In this document: positions 49,861-59,096 of the stretch, in pieces | Numbering within the stretch: position 1 is the stretch's first letter | Layout of the letters: every line of letters begins with the position of its first letter | Assembly: GCA_964530235.1 (NCBI GenBank) | Contig: CAZGYB010000006.1 | Coordinates: forward strand, 1 to 64,000 | DNA length: 64,000 nt | Direction: 5' to 3' | Origin: UM-FILTER-33-9 sp964530235 | GTDB lineage: Bacteria > Patescibacteriota > Microgenomatia > UBA1406 > GWC2-37-13 | Position numbers and translations under genes: made by a program | Notes under the pieces: generated by a model | What the model saw: only the letters and a program-made list of their open reading frames with translations | The model's database searches: none | What the model was told of the DNA's origin: nothing

Positions 49861-52599
49861 TCAGTTTGGATAGTGGCACTTTTTGTATTTTTTTCCGCTT
49901 CCGCACCAGCAGGGATCATTTCGGTTCGGTTTATCTTGTTTTTGACCCGGTGGAATAACACGAAACTCACCTTCCTGTGGTTGCTGTTGCTGTTCTGCAA
50001 CACGGGGAAGTTGTTTTTCATCTGATTTTTTCTGGGTAAACGGATCAACTGACGAAGCGGATTTAAACGTCATTTGTTTTTCCTGCGGAACAGGACTTTG
50101 CGGACCTTCCGCAATTTCTACTTTAAAAATTCTTCGCGTTGCTTCAAAATAAATATCCCCTATTAATCGCTCAAACATCGAAAATGCCTCGTTCTTGTAC
50201 TCAACCAGCGGGTCAAGCTGTGCGTATCCGCGCAGATTAATACCCTCGCGCAGATCTTCTATAGCAGTCAGATGATCAGTCCAGTACTTATCTATTGATG
50301 CAAGAAAAATACTTTTGACAATATCCCGCCACAGCTCGTTTCCAAATTTTTTCGCCCGGGCTCGATATGTTCGTTTTACCTCGTTCATAACAGCTGTTTC
50401 GATTTTCACTACTTCAGACGTGTGCATTATGGTTGAGCTATCCGAAGAACCGAGTGGAATAATAAATGAAAACTCTTTGAGCATTTCATCCTTCTGTTCC
50501 TTGGAAATCTGAGCTTCCGAATAAGAATGTTGCGCAATAATACTCGAAACCTCCTCTTGAAAAACATTCAAAACAGTTTCTTCAAACGTACTTTCTTTAT
50601 CTTGAGACTGCATGACCATTTTCCGTCGGAGCGAATAGACAATTTCGCGCTGTTTATTTAAAACATCATCAAAATCTACGAGGTGCTTCCGTATATCAAA
50701 GTTAAATCCTTCAACCTTGACCTGTGCCTGCTCAATTGCCTTTGAAACCATTGCGTGAGACAGGGGCTGATCTTCCGGAAAGTTAAAAAACGTCATAAGG
50801 TTTGAAATCTGTTCCCCTCCGAAAATCCGCATAAGGTCATCTTCAAGCGAAACAAAAAAGCGTGTCTCGCCCGGATCCCCCTGTCGACCCGACCTTCCTC
50901 TCAACTGATTATCTATTCGACGGGACTCATGACGTTCCGTTCCCATAACATACAAACCTCCCAGGGAAACCACCTCATCATGCTCCTTCTGCCATGACAT
51001 GCTTTCTTTTTTATTTCCCTTTTCTTCAAGGGTATGATCACGCATTCCTCCAAGAATAATATCCACTCCTCGTCCTGCCATGTTCGTTGCCACTGTTACC
51101 GCTCCCTTTTTTCCGGCGCCCGAAATAATCTCTGCCTCCCTTTCATGATTCTTTGCGTTCAGCAATTCGTGAGGAATCCCACTTTTTTTCAGTAGACTGG
51201 AAAGGAGTTCATTTTTTTCAATTGACGTGGTACCAATAAGTACCGGTCTCCCTTTCTGATACTGCTTGGCAACTTCATCTACAATCGCATGGTATTTCCC
51301 TTTCTCTGTTTTGTAGATCATATCCGGGTAGTCTTTTCGAACCATTGGTCTAAACGTTGGAATAACGACCACGTCGGTTTTGTATATTTTATGAAACTCC
51401 TCTGTTTCTGTCGAAGCAGTTCCGGTCATACCGGCGATTTTTTTATACCCACGGAAGTAATTCTGCAAGGATACTGTTGCAAGTGTTTTTGACTCCCTCT
51501 GGATTGCAACACCTTCTTTTGCTTCAATCGCCTGATGTATCCCTTCAGAAAAACGGCGCCCGATAAGCAATCTACCGGTAAATTCATCAACGATCACTAT
51601 CTCACCGTCTTTGACGATGTAATCTTTGTTATCTTTGAACAAAGTATGTGCTTTTAAAGATGCCTCGATATGAAAAAGTGTGTCAAAGTCTTTTTCATAG
51701 ATATTGGTTACTCCCAGTATTGACTCAATATGTGCTATGCCTTTTTCAGTAAGATTTGCGGTACGTGATTTTTCATCAATTACGTAGTCTTCTGTGGAAT
51801 TTAGAGTCTTTACCACCTGTGCATATTTATAGTACTTGGATACATCTTCATCAAACGGCGCTGAAATAATGTGTGGTGTACGGGCTTCATCAATGAGAAC
51901 AGAGTCGGCTTCATCAATAATCGCGTACTGAAAGCCTCTTTGAACCAGTTCATTCGGATTTCCTCCCATATTGTCCCGCAGATAGTCAAACCCGAACTCG
52001 CTGTTTACTCCATAGGTAATATCTGCGTCATACGCCTCTTTCCTGCTAACCGGCTTTAGATGTTCGAGTCGCCAATCATGTGTTGACTTATCCGAATAAT
52101 CGGGATCATATACAAAAGAACGGTCCGCAATGATGGCAGAAGTAGTAAGCCCGAGAAAATGAAACACCATGCCCATCCAACCGGCATCCCGTCGCACCAA
52201 GTAATCGTTCACCGTCACGAGATGGGCGCCTTTTCCAAATAGTGCATTATAGTATAGTGCAGTAGTTGCTGAAAGCGTTTTACCTTCTCCTGTTCGCTGT
52301 TCCGCAATTTTTCCTTCATGAAGTGCAATTCCAGCGATTAGCTGCACATCGTAGTGACGTTCGTTCAGAACCCTTCGGGCAGCCTCACGTACCAAAGCAA
52401 AGGACCAGGGGAGAAGTTCTTTACCCCTATTTGAATCTGTTTGCAATTTTTCTTTTATTTTTTCTGTCTCTTTTTTGAAGTCTTTATCCTTAAGAACCCG
52501 TGCCTTGTCCTCAAGTGCATTTATCTGAACAACCTGTTCGCGTATCCGCTTAAGCTGTTTCTCATTGTAATCAAAAAAAGATTTTAAAAAACCAAGCAT
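49861..52599 (-). CDS. secA: Preprotein translocase ATPase SecA
   Basis: A 912-residue motor that pushes preproteins through SecYEG. It shows nucleotide-binding domain 1 with AEQRTGEGKTLSATTALYYN, YGVNSEFGFDYLRDNM and DEADSVLIDEARTP, domain 2 with TVATNMAGRGVDIILGG and DNQLRGRSGRQGDPG, and a C-terminal zinc-binding tail CWCGSGKKYKKCH as in SecB-type SecA. It is last in a minus-strand run that begins with the nnrD gene, starting 18 bases after the preceding stop. Confidence 0.97.
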   Translation of the reverse strand: MLGFLKSFFDYNEKQLKRIREQVVQINALEDKARVLKDKDFKKETEKIKEKLQTDSNRGKELLPWSFALVREAARRVLNERHYDVQLIAGIALHEGKIAEQRTGEGKTLSATTALYYNALFGKGAHLVTVNDYLVRRDAGWMGMVFHFLGLTTSAIIADRSFVYDPDYSDKSTHDWRLEHLKPVSRKEAYDADITYGVNSEFGFDYLRDNMGGNPNELVQRGFQYAIIDEADSVLIDEARTPHIISAPFDEDVSKYYKYAQVVKTLNSTEDYVIDEKSRTANLTEKGIAHIESILGVTNIYEKDFDTLFHIEASLKAHTLFKDNKDYIVKDGEIVIVDEFTGRLLIGRRFSEGIHQAIEAKEGVAIQRESKTLATVSLQNYFRGYKKIAGMTGTASTETEEFHKIYKTDVVVIPTFRPMVRKDYPDMIYKTEKGKYHAIVDEVAKQYQKGRPVLIGTTSIEKNELLSSLLKKSGIPHELLNAKNHEREAEIISGAGKKGAVTVATNMAGRGVDIILGGMRDHTLEEKGNKKESMSWQKEHDEVVSLGGLYVMGTERHESRRIDNQLRGRSGRQGDPGETRFFVSLEDDLMRIFGGEQISNLMTFFNFPEDQPLSHAMVSKAIEQAQVKVEGFNFDIRKHLVDFDDVLNKQREIVYSLRRKMVMQSQDKESTFEETVLNVFQEEVSSIIAQHSYSEAQISKEQKDEMLKEFSFIIPLGSSDSSTIMHTSEVVKIETAVMNEVKRTYRARAKKFGNELWRDIVKSIFLASIDKYWTDHLTAIEDLREGINLRGYAQLDPLVEYKNEAFSMFERLIGDIYFEATRRIFKVEIAEGPQSPVPQEKQMTFKSASSVDPFTQKKSDEKQLPRVAEQQQQPQEGEFRVIPPGQKQDKPNRNDPCWCGSGKKYKKCHYPN

Positions 52600-52617
52600 A
52601 GGAGAAATAAATATAAA

Positions 52618-53340
52618 CTACTTAATAAAGTACTCCTGAGGGATTATGATATATTTTTTTGCTGTGATCGAAACTTTTGAATCAATCTTCTTTCCCTCAG
52701 CGAGAACTCCAACAAAGTGAATTGTATCGCCTTCTTTCACTTTTGAAAATCCCGTTTTTTCAAGCTCAGACGTTTTAATGTTCATCATAAATGGTGAGGT
52801 TGACGATTCAATATCAATGGCATACTCAGATTTATCCAAAGTAAGCACTTTAAAAGAAAAATCTGTCGTGTTTATTTCTGTAATAGTACCTGACTTTACT
52901 ATGTATCGTTCATCCACATATACCATATTTGCCTGAATTGTTTTTCCTACTATTGGCCCTGCCACAATAATATAGTTACCCACTTTAAGATCGCTTGTTT
53001 TCAGTTCTTTTTTCACACCGGTTGAGACGGCATAAAACTGTGTTAATTCACCGTCAAGAGTGATTTCATAAGTCATGGTTTCAATTCCCTGTGTCGTTGA
53101 TATAACTAATGTATTGTCTTTTACCGAAGTTATAACACCACTCACCGCTTTCTGGTCTTTTTTTCTCATTTCAGCAACCTTGTTGGCCACCTTCTCTTTC
53201 AGTTGCTTTATGGTTGCATCCTCCGGTATTGCCGATACTGATGCGGTTGCAGAATCTGTTGAGCTTTGCGCAAAAATTCGCCCTCTCTGAAAGGAGAAAA
53301 TTACAGCAATCAAACCGAATAAACAGATTAATTTTTTCAT
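52618..53340 (-). CDS. Exported protein, DUF5666-like
   Basis: 240 residues with a clear signal peptide (MKKLICLFGLIAVIFSF, cleavage probably after IFAQ). The mature part repeats short beta modules (AVSGVITSVKDNTLVIST, then IVKSGTITEINTTDFSFKVLT) like the OB-type repeats of DUF5666 proteins. Function unknown. It overlaps the preceding gene by 4 bases and directly precedes secA. Confidence 0.65.
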   Translation of the reverse strand: MKKLICLFGLIAVIFSFQRGRIFAQSSTDSATASVSAIPEDATIKQLKEKVANKVAEMRKKDQKAVSGVITSVKDNTLVISTTQGIETMTYEITLDGELTQFYAVSTGVKKELKTSDLKVGNYIIVAGPIVGKTIQANMVYVDERYIVKSGTITEINTTDFSFKVLTLDKSEYAIDIESSTSPFMMNIKTSELEKTGFSKVKEGDTIHFVGVLAEGKKIDSKVSITAKKYIIIPQEYFIK

Positions 53341-53777
53341 AGTTCTTGTGTATCCATGTAGTAAATATATAATTCCTTTTGTTGGGGTTTTTGTTGAGTA
53401 TCTTTCGGATAAACGGTAATGGTTATTGCATTTTCACCGAGTGCTAAAGGAAAATCTACTGAAAACGATTCCTGTGTGTTTTTAAGTACCGCATCTTTTA
53501 TGGGTGACTGAATCATAATGAGTGAATCTTTTGTTGTTTTTCCGGTAATGGAAATAAATTTTTTATCAACAATGCTGTAATTCGAAGGACTTGTTAACTC
53601 AAACTGAAACACGAAACCTCTCTGAGGGAGCGGTGTAACAATTTGGGATGATTCACCAACTTCCTTTTTGCCCACTGTAGTACTGGTTTTGCTTTTCGTC
53701 TGAAAAACCATAATTATCGAAACAACAAGACCGAGTGTTAAGCCGAAAACGATTGCAATAATTGTCTCTTTTTTCAT
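53337..53777 (-). CDS. Membrane-anchored protein with an extracellular beta-sandwich domain
   Basis: 146 residues. One N-terminal membrane helix (about 5-26) and a polar linker come before an immunoglobulin-like domain: ELTSPSNYSIVDKKFISITGKTTKDSLIMIQ and FSVDFPLALGENAITITVY, the pattern of glucodextranase-B-like/bacterial Ig modules. Function unknown, probably an envelope structure. It overlaps both neighbours by 4 bases. Confidence 0.65.
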   Translation of the reverse strand: MKKETIIAIVFGLTLGLVVSIIMVFQTKSKTSTTVGKKEVGESSQIVTPLPQRGFVFQFELTSPSNYSIVDKKFISITGKTTKDSLIMIQSPIKDAVLKNTQESFSVDFPLALGENAITITVYPKDTQQKPQQKELYIYYMDTQEL

Positions 53778-54721
53778 TGGGAAATACCTGACGTAAGTAA
53801 CTCGTTAAATATCTGGGGGAATACCCTGACTATATCATCGTTATTATACCACGTTCCCATTTTGTCATACAAACGGTCAGCGGAAGACTTCAATAGGTAC
53901 GAGGCAATGACAGCTGATACGAATGCAGATGAGCGGGAGTAAAGAGATGCGATGATCCCCGCAAGAATATCTCCGGTCCCCCCTTTTGTTAAACCTGCGT
54001 TCCCCCCCGTCACTATTACCGCTTCTTTCCCGTCCGAAATAATATCGTCAACTGCTTTTACAACTAAAATACAGCGAAAGGTTTTAGCAGTGCTTTTCAC
54101 CACCGAAACGTTTTTGTCCCAGTTGACTGATGAAGTTGACAATCTGACTCCAAACAGCTTTTCAAATTCTCGCAGATGAGGAGTTAGTATGGGAGGAGTC
54201 TTTAGAGCAGATAACCAGTTTTTTTCCATCATCTGAAGAGCTCCCGCATCAATTACATATTTTTTATGAGGATATTCCAATAACAGATGTTTCGTAAGAA
54301 AATACGTAAAAAGTCCTTCATCCCTATTCTGATATGTCAGAATCTCTTTGAAACTAGGATTCTTGGTGATTGTTGGTCTAAAATCACTCCTCATCATCCC
54401 GGGACCGATTAAAATCACATCGTCTTCTTTAGCGTATTCAACTAACTGCTCCTGTTTGACCACGATGCCGTTTTGAAACATTTTTTTGTAGGCTGTAATG
54501 ATCTCATTGTTTTCTTCTGTAGAACAGTAATGAACCATATCAACGATATGTGAGGCTGTTTCCGCAGCCCAAAGCGAAGCGCTGTGAAAAAGTGACGATC
54601 CGCCTATTATGAGCAGTTTTCCATTTTGCCCCTTGTGAGAATATTTTTCCGGCTGTTTATATGCATCGATAAAGGGTTGTACCGAATTTAAATCTGAAGT
54701 ACGGGCAATACTGTATTTCAT
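53774..54721 (-). CDS. nnrD: ADP-dependent NAD(P)H-hydrate dehydratase
   Basis: A 315-residue protein of the YjeF C-terminal/ribokinase-like fold that repairs hydrated NAD(P)H. It shows GQNGKLLIIGGSSLFHSASLWAAE, YVIDAGALQMM, LTPHLREFEKLFG and the nucleotide site GGNAGLTKGGTGDILAGIIASL. The epimerase half (NnrE) is absent. It is first in a run leading to secA and divergent from alaS (25-base gap). Confidence 0.9.
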   Translation of the reverse strand: MKYSIARTSDLNSVQPFIDAYKQPEKYSHKGQNGKLLIIGGSSLFHSASLWAAETASHIVDMVHYCSTEENNEIITAYKKMFQNGIVVKQEQLVEYAKEDDVILIGPGMMRSDFRPTITKNPSFKEILTYQNRDEGLFTYFLTKHLLLEYPHKKYVIDAGALQMMEKNWLSALKTPPILTPHLREFEKLFGVRLSTSSVNWDKNVSVVKSTAKTFRCILVVKAVDDIISDGKEAVIVTGGNAGLTKGGTGDILAGIIASLYSRSSAFVSAVIASYLLKSSADRLYDKMGTWYNNDDIVRVFPQIFNELLTSGISQ

Positions 54722-54732
54722 AGTTTCTTTGT

Positions 54733-54738
54733 TATAAT
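54733..54738 (+). promoter_or_regulatory. -10 box TATAAT for alaS
   Basis: A perfect TATAAT is 8 bases before the alaS ATG in the 25-base gap to the divergent nnrD gene. The -35 would fall inside nnrD and is weak. A leaderless transcript is predicted. Confidence 0.5.
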
Positions 54739-54746
54739 TTTACCGT

Positions 54747-56543
54747 ATGGCAATCACTCATATGCACCTTCGCAAACGGTACTCGGAATTCTGGGATCAG
54801 CGTGGTCATAAAAATGTTCCAGCGATTCCCCTTATCCCAAAAGACGATCCCACTACTTTGTTTACCGGATCAGGTATGCAGCAATTGGTTCCGAATCTAC
54901 TCGGCGAACTGCACCCGTTAGGAAAAAAATTATACAATATCCAACCGTGTTTCCGTTCCCAGGATATTGAAGAGGTTGGGGATAACCGACACACCACTTT
55001 TTTCGAAATGATGGGAAACTGGTCTTTGGGTGATTACTTTAAAACAGACCAGCTCCAATGGTTCTGGGAGTTTTTGACAAAGGAACTCGATATTCCAAAA
55101 GAAAAACTATATGTTTCCGTCTTCAACGGATCTCTTAACCTCCCCGCAGATGACGAATCCTACGCTATCTGGAAAAAACTCGGAGTTGAAGAAAATCATA
55201 TTTTTAAATATGGACCTGAAAAAAACTGGTGGTCACGCGCCGGTGTGCCGGAAAATATGCCGGTAGGTGAACCGGGCGGGCCTGATAGCGAAGTATTCTA
55301 CGAATTCACGCAGGTACCCCATAATCAGAAATTTGGAAAGGCATGTCATCCGAACTGCGACTGCGGACGGTTTCTTGAAATTGGAAACAGTGTTTTTATG
55401 CAGTACAAAAAAAACAAAGATGGTTCATTTTCTCCGCTTCCTCGACCGAATGTAGATTTCGGAGGAGGGCTGGAACGGATGTTATCCGCGGTAAATGATA
55501 ATCCTGATATATTTAAAACCGATTTATATTTTCCCTTAATTGAGTTAATAGAAAAAACATCAGGAAAAGATTATTCAGATAAGCAATACGTCTCAAAGAT
55601 GCGAGTAATTGCAGATCATATAAAAGCAGCGACATTCCAACTTGCTCAGGGCGTTTTGCCATCTAATAAAGAACAAGGATATGTTTTAAGAAGATTGCTC
55701 CGCCGTTCGGCAACAAAGGCATATTTTATCGAGAAAGACAGATTAGATAGTAATTTCTTCAAATTACTGGTTCGTTGCGTGTTTCAAATTTATTCAAATT
55801 ATTTCAAGGAAACCAGCTTCGTGCAGATTGAAAATGAAGTTAGTAGAGAACTTCGTAAATTCAGACTAACGCTTGAAAGAGGTTTAATACAACTAGACAA
55901 AACCCTCAATGACAAAAAAAATTTAGGGTTGGCAGCTTTTAACTTATCTCAGTCGTATGGATTCCCGTTGGAAATCACTATAGAAATATTAAAAGAACGA
56001 GGAGTAGTATTTTCTGAACATGACCAAAATCAATTTAACGAGGCGAAACAAGCTCATATAAACTTATCGAGAATATCATCTGTGGGTAAATTTAAAGGTG
56101 GGCTCGCAGACGAAAATGAACGAACATTGCATTATCATACTGCGACACATCTTCTCCATCAAGCTCTTTTTGACGTACTAGGAAGCGAAATTAGACAGGA
56201 AGGATCGAATATTACTAAAGACCGGCTAAGATTCGATTTTTATTCGACAAAAAAACCGACACCCGACCAAATAACGAAAGTCCAGGAAGTGATAAATGCA
56301 AAAATAAATGAACAGCTCCCTGTTGAATTCAAAATTCTCCCAAAGGAGGAAGCAGAAAAAATAGGTGCGAAATCTTTTTTCCGGGAAAAATATCCGGATA
56401 TGGTAAAAGTGTACTTTGTCGGTAATTATTCAAAGGAATTCTGCGGAGGACCCCATGTAGCAAATACCAAGGAAATCGGAAAAATTACCATCTATAAAAC
56501 CGAAAAAATCGGAAGCAATATATACCGAATATACGCCAAATAA
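54747..56543 (+). CDS. alaS: Alanyl-tRNA synthetase, short form without the C-terminal domain
   Basis: 598 residues against about 875 in E. coli. The class II catalytic core is intact (FTGSGMQQLVPNLLGE, PCFRSQDIEEVGDNRHTTFFEMMGNWSLGDYF, FGGGLERML). An editing domain follows with zinc-type ligands HTATHLLHQAL and EFCGGPHVANTKEIG. The protein ends right after it, so the DHHA1/C-Ala oligomerisation part is missing. There is no frameshift: the next gene begins 6 bases later. It charges and proofreads tRNA-Ala. Confidence 0.95.
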   Translation: MAITHMHLRKRYSEFWDQRGHKNVPAIPLIPKDDPTTLFTGSGMQQLVPNLLGELHPLGKKLYNIQPCFRSQDIEEVGDNRHTTFFEMMGNWSLGDYFKTDQLQWFWEFLTKELDIPKEKLYVSVFNGSLNLPADDESYAIWKKLGVEENHIFKYGPEKNWWSRAGVPENMPVGEPGGPDSEVFYEFTQVPHNQKFGKACHPNCDCGRFLEIGNSVFMQYKKNKDGSFSPLPRPNVDFGGGLERMLSAVNDNPDIFKTDLYFPLIELIEKTSGKDYSDKQYVSKMRVIADHIKAATFQLAQGVLPSNKEQGYVLRRLLRRSATKAYFIEKDRLDSNFFKLLVRCVFQIYSNYFKETSFVQIENEVSRELRKFRLTLERGLIQLDKTLNDKKNLGLAAFNLSQSYGFPLEITIEILKERGVVFSEHDQNQFNEAKQAHINLSRISSVGKFKGGLADENERTLHYHTATHLLHQALFDVLGSEIRQEGSNITKDRLRFDFYSTKKPTPDQITKVQEVINAKINEQLPVEFKILPKEEAEKIGAKSFFREKYPDMVKVYFVGNYSKEFCGGPHVANTKEIGKITIYKTEKIGSNIYRIYAK

Positions 56544-56549
56544 CCTGTC

Positions 56550-57509
56550 ATGAAAATAAAAGATTCAGTATACGGATCATTTTTTCTGTCATCACCGGTT
56601 ATTCTGGAACTTATTGCAAGTGCACCTATACAAAGACTAAAAAAAGTATCCCAGATGGGTCCGCCCGATGAGTTTTATCATTTACCCGGATACAGCCGAT
56701 ATGTGCATAGCATTGGCGTTATGCTTCTCTTGAAACACTTGGGCGCTCCTGAGGCGGAACAAGTTGCGGGTCTTATCCATGACGTTTCTCATACTGCATT
56801 CTCACATATTATTGACTGGGTTATTGGGTTGGGCCAAGTTGAGTCTTTTCAAGATGATCAGCACAAAGAAGTCGTCTATAAGACCGAGATTATATCCATA
56901 CTCAGAAAATACGGTCTTGATCCAGCATACATTCTTGACTATCATCATTTCCCTCTTCTTGAACAAAACATTCCCTTACTTTGCGCGGACCGAATAGACT
57001 ACGCAATTCGAGAATTCCAACCAGAGATCGCACAACTTTGTTTCCGGGGACTAACAACAGCAGATAGTAAAATTGTTTACAAAGATAAAAAAACAGCCCA
57101 GGTTTTTGGATATAACTTCTTGTTGCGTCAAAAAGTCCATTGGGCTGGGTATGAGGCAGTAACCCGTTATAACCTTTTTGCTGAAGCGCTCCGCATCGCT
57201 TTGCACTATAAACTTATTTCAATGGATAACTTTATGGGCGAAGAATCAAAGATTATTGACTTACTCAATAACAGCAACAACAGAACCATACAAAAAATCT
57301 TAAACACACTTAAAAGCAAAGATCTTTCAACCTTGCCTAAAAACAAAACGGTAACCCGTAAAAAATTCCGATATGTTGACCCTCTGTATCTTGATAAAGG
57401 CAAGTTGTATCAACTTTCCCATACAGATCCAGATTTTTTAACAGAGATAAACCAAGCACGAATAAATAATCTTAACGGAATTAAGGCAGGCAGAATAAAT
57501 GCATTATAA
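56550..57509 (+). CDS. HD-domain phosphohydrolase
   Basis: 319 residues. The metal-binding pattern of the HD superfamily is visible: SRYVHSIGVML (histidine), VAGLIHDVSHTAFSH (HD) and LLCADRIDYAIREF (late aspartate), arranged as in YdhJ/dGTPase-like enzymes that act on nucleotides. Substrate unknown. The gene is 6 bases after alaS and probably co-transcribed. Confidence 0.85.
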   Translation: MKIKDSVYGSFFLSSPVILELIASAPIQRLKKVSQMGPPDEFYHLPGYSRYVHSIGVMLLLKHLGAPEAEQVAGLIHDVSHTAFSHIIDWVIGLGQVESFQDDQHKEVVYKTEIISILRKYGLDPAYILDYHHFPLLEQNIPLLCADRIDYAIREFQPEIAQLCFRGLTTADSKIVYKDKKTAQVFGYNFLLRQKVHWAGYEAVTRYNLFAEALRIALHYKLISMDNFMGEESKIIDLLNNSNNRTIQKILNTLKSKDLSTLPKNKTVTRKKFRYVDPLYLDKGKLYQLSHTDPDFLTEINQARINNLNGIKAGRINAL

Positions 57510-57510
57510 T
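57505..57510 (+). promoter_or_regulatory. -10 box TATAAT
   Basis: A perfect TATAAT overlaps the stop codon of the HD gene and is 11 bases before the ATG of the tRNA-binding protein. Confidence 0.45.
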
Positions 57511-57521
57511 TACATTTATAT

Positions 57522-57863
57522 ATGAAAAAAACACTTTGCACTTTTAACGATTTTCTAAAACTCGATGTCCGATCAGGAGAAGTGGTCGAAGCAAGTAATC
57601 TTGAACACTCCACGAAACTCCTGCAGTTACAGGTTGATCTCGGACCGGATTATGGTTCAGTCACCATTCTTTCAGGAATTGCAAAATTTATAAAACCAGC
57701 GGATCTTATCGGAAAAAAAGTACCGGTTGTCGCGAATCTTGAACCAAAAACAATGGCTGGTTCTGTTTCAAATGGATTTATTCTCATGGCTGACCTCACG
57801 GATCATTCGCCCTGTCTTATTTTCATTGACCCCTCCGTACCAAATGGTACTGTCATCTGCTAA
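57522..57863 (+). CDS. Stand-alone tRNA-binding domain protein (CsaA/MetRS C-terminal type)
   Basis: A 113-residue OB-fold protein: FNDFLKLDVRSGEVVEASNLEHSTKLLQLQVDLG, then SGIAKFI and LEPKTMAGSVSNGFILMA. This is the EMAPII/Trbp111-like domain found fused to MetRS or as free CsaA. Here it is free. It may aid tRNA binding by a synthetase or act like CsaA. Confidence 0.87.
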   Translation: MKKTLCTFNDFLKLDVRSGEVVEASNLEHSTKLLQLQVDLGPDYGSVTILSGIAKFIKPADLIGKKVPVVANLEPKTMAGSVSNGFILMADLTDHSPCLIFIDPSVPNGTVIC

Positions 57864-57871
57864 GAACGCTG

Positions 57872-57900
57872 TTGACAATTTGATTAAAATACTGTTTAAT
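57872..57900 (+). promoter_or_regulatory. Promoter of the thioredoxin-like anchored protein gene
   Basis: TTGACA (57872-57877), a 17-base spacer and TTTAAT (57895-57900) form a good promoter. The start codon at 57910 is 9 bases after the -10, so the transcript is likely leaderless. This also supports 57910 over in-frame upstream starts inside the previous gene. Confidence 0.75.
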
Positions 57901-57909
57901 CATAAAACT

Positions 57910-58974
57910 ATGAGAAAAAAAACTGTTCGCCAAAAACCAACTGCTCCGCTTCATTCATCTGAAGAAACAAAAAAACCCACCGCTTCGTTTAATAAAACAC
58001 CGATACTTGTCGTTTTAGGCCTTGTGGGTGTTTTTTTACTCATCAAAATCGTCACTATGCAGTCCGGTCAATCCATAAGTGCAATTAAAGAAAAAGTGCT
58101 CCCAAACACTATCAAAAAAGTACTCGGAAACCCCGATCAAAAGTTTAAGATAAATTCTGTTAAGGAAAACAGCGGTGTGTACGAATTTGAACTCGAGCTT
58201 CAGGGTAACACCAATCAAAAATATACATCATATATTACCAAGGATGGAAAAATACTGTTTACCTCCGGAATTAAAGTAGACGAACTCAATAAGCAAAACA
58301 GTGCCCAACCGACTCCTCAAAAAAAACTCAGTTGTAATGATCTCCCCAAAGCAGAGGAACCAAATCTTACCGCGTATATAGTCGCAGATTGTCCATTCGG
58401 TTTGCAAATGCAGCGGGTTATTAAAAAAGCTCTTGAAGAATCTCCGGATCTTTCTGGCGCATTGAACGTTAAATATATCGGATCGGTACAAAACGGGAAG
58501 ATCACATCTATGCATGGCGATAAAGAAGCTCAGGAAAATTTGAAGCAGATCTGTGTTCGTGAAGAACAAAAAGATCTATACTGGCCGTATGTATCCTGCT
58601 ACATGAAGGAAGGGAAATCAGAAGACTGCACAACAACTGCAGGAGTGAACAAAACAAATCTCGACGCCTGTATTAAAGATCCTCAACGGGGTCTCGCATA
58701 CGCCCAAAAGGATTTTGATACAGCAGACTCGCTAAAAATTGGAGGGTCACCAACCTTACTTCTCAACAATACACAAATCGTTTCCGAATTCGATTTTGGT
58801 GGACGGAATGCAAATAGTCTCAAAGACATTATTTGTTGTGGAAGTTCGGTAAAAGGAGATTACTGCGGAAAAAGCTTGTCTAAAACAGATATGGCGACTT
58901 CTTATTCATTAACCGATGAAGCTCCTGCCGGTAACGGTGGAACAAACGCAGCAAACTGCGGACCAACACAGTAA
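57910..58974 (+). CDS. Membrane-anchored thioredoxin-like protein (DsbA/GILT-like)
   Basis: 354 residues. There is an N-terminal basic tail, one membrane segment (about 37-54), then an outside region. The second half resembles a DsbA/GILT-type thioredoxin fold: YIVADCPFGLQMQRVI has a single cysteine where CxxC is expected, MHGDKEAQENLKQICV resembles the GILT helix, and KIGGSPTLLLNN contains the cis-proline. Several extra cysteines follow (CYM, DCTT, ACI, CC). Probably an extracytoplasmic redox or disulfide protein, with the partner unknown. Confidence 0.65.
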   Translation: MRKKTVRQKPTAPLHSSEETKKPTASFNKTPILVVLGLVGVFLLIKIVTMQSGQSISAIKEKVLPNTIKKVLGNPDQKFKINSVKENSGVYEFELELQGNTNQKYTSYITKDGKILFTSGIKVDELNKQNSAQPTPQKKLSCNDLPKAEEPNLTAYIVADCPFGLQMQRVIKKALEESPDLSGALNVKYIGSVQNGKITSMHGDKEAQENLKQICVREEQKDLYWPYVSCYMKEGKSEDCTTTAGVNKTNLDACIKDPQRGLAYAQKDFDTADSLKIGGSPTLLLNNTQIVSEFDFGGRNANSLKDIICCGSSVKGDYCGKSLSKTDMATSYSLTDEAPAGNGGTNAANCGPTQ

Positions 58975-58984
58975 CCAAAATTTG

Positions 58985-59058
58985 TGCTCTTAACGGGATT
59001 CGAACCCGTGGTTTACAGGTTGAGAACCTGTCGTCCTAGGCCGCTAGACGATAAGAGC
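58985..59058 (-). tRNA. tRNA-Glu (CTC)
   Basis: Complete cloverleaf: acceptor GCTCTTA/TAAGAGC, anticodon stem ACAGG/CCTGT with loop TTCTCAA (anticodon CTC), and T-arm ACGGG-TTCGAAT-CCCGT. 3' CCA is not encoded. It lies between the thioredoxin-like gene and greA on the opposite strand. Confidence 0.9.
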
Positions 59059-59062
59059 AGTA

Positions 59063-59071
59063 TGGTATAAT
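59063..59071 (+). promoter_or_regulatory. Extended -10 promoter for greA
   Basis: TGGTATAAT is a perfect extended -10 element, 25 bases before the greA ATG. Extended -10 promoters need no strong -35. It begins just outside the 5' end of the divergently oriented tRNA-Glu gene. Confidence 0.6.
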
Positions 59072-59096
59072 TGTATCATCGTTTTTTAAAAATTCT

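Noticed and set aside
56100..56543. Frameshift truncating alaS
   Set aside because: The next gene begins 6 bases after the stop and no C-Ala remnant is found in any frame downstream.
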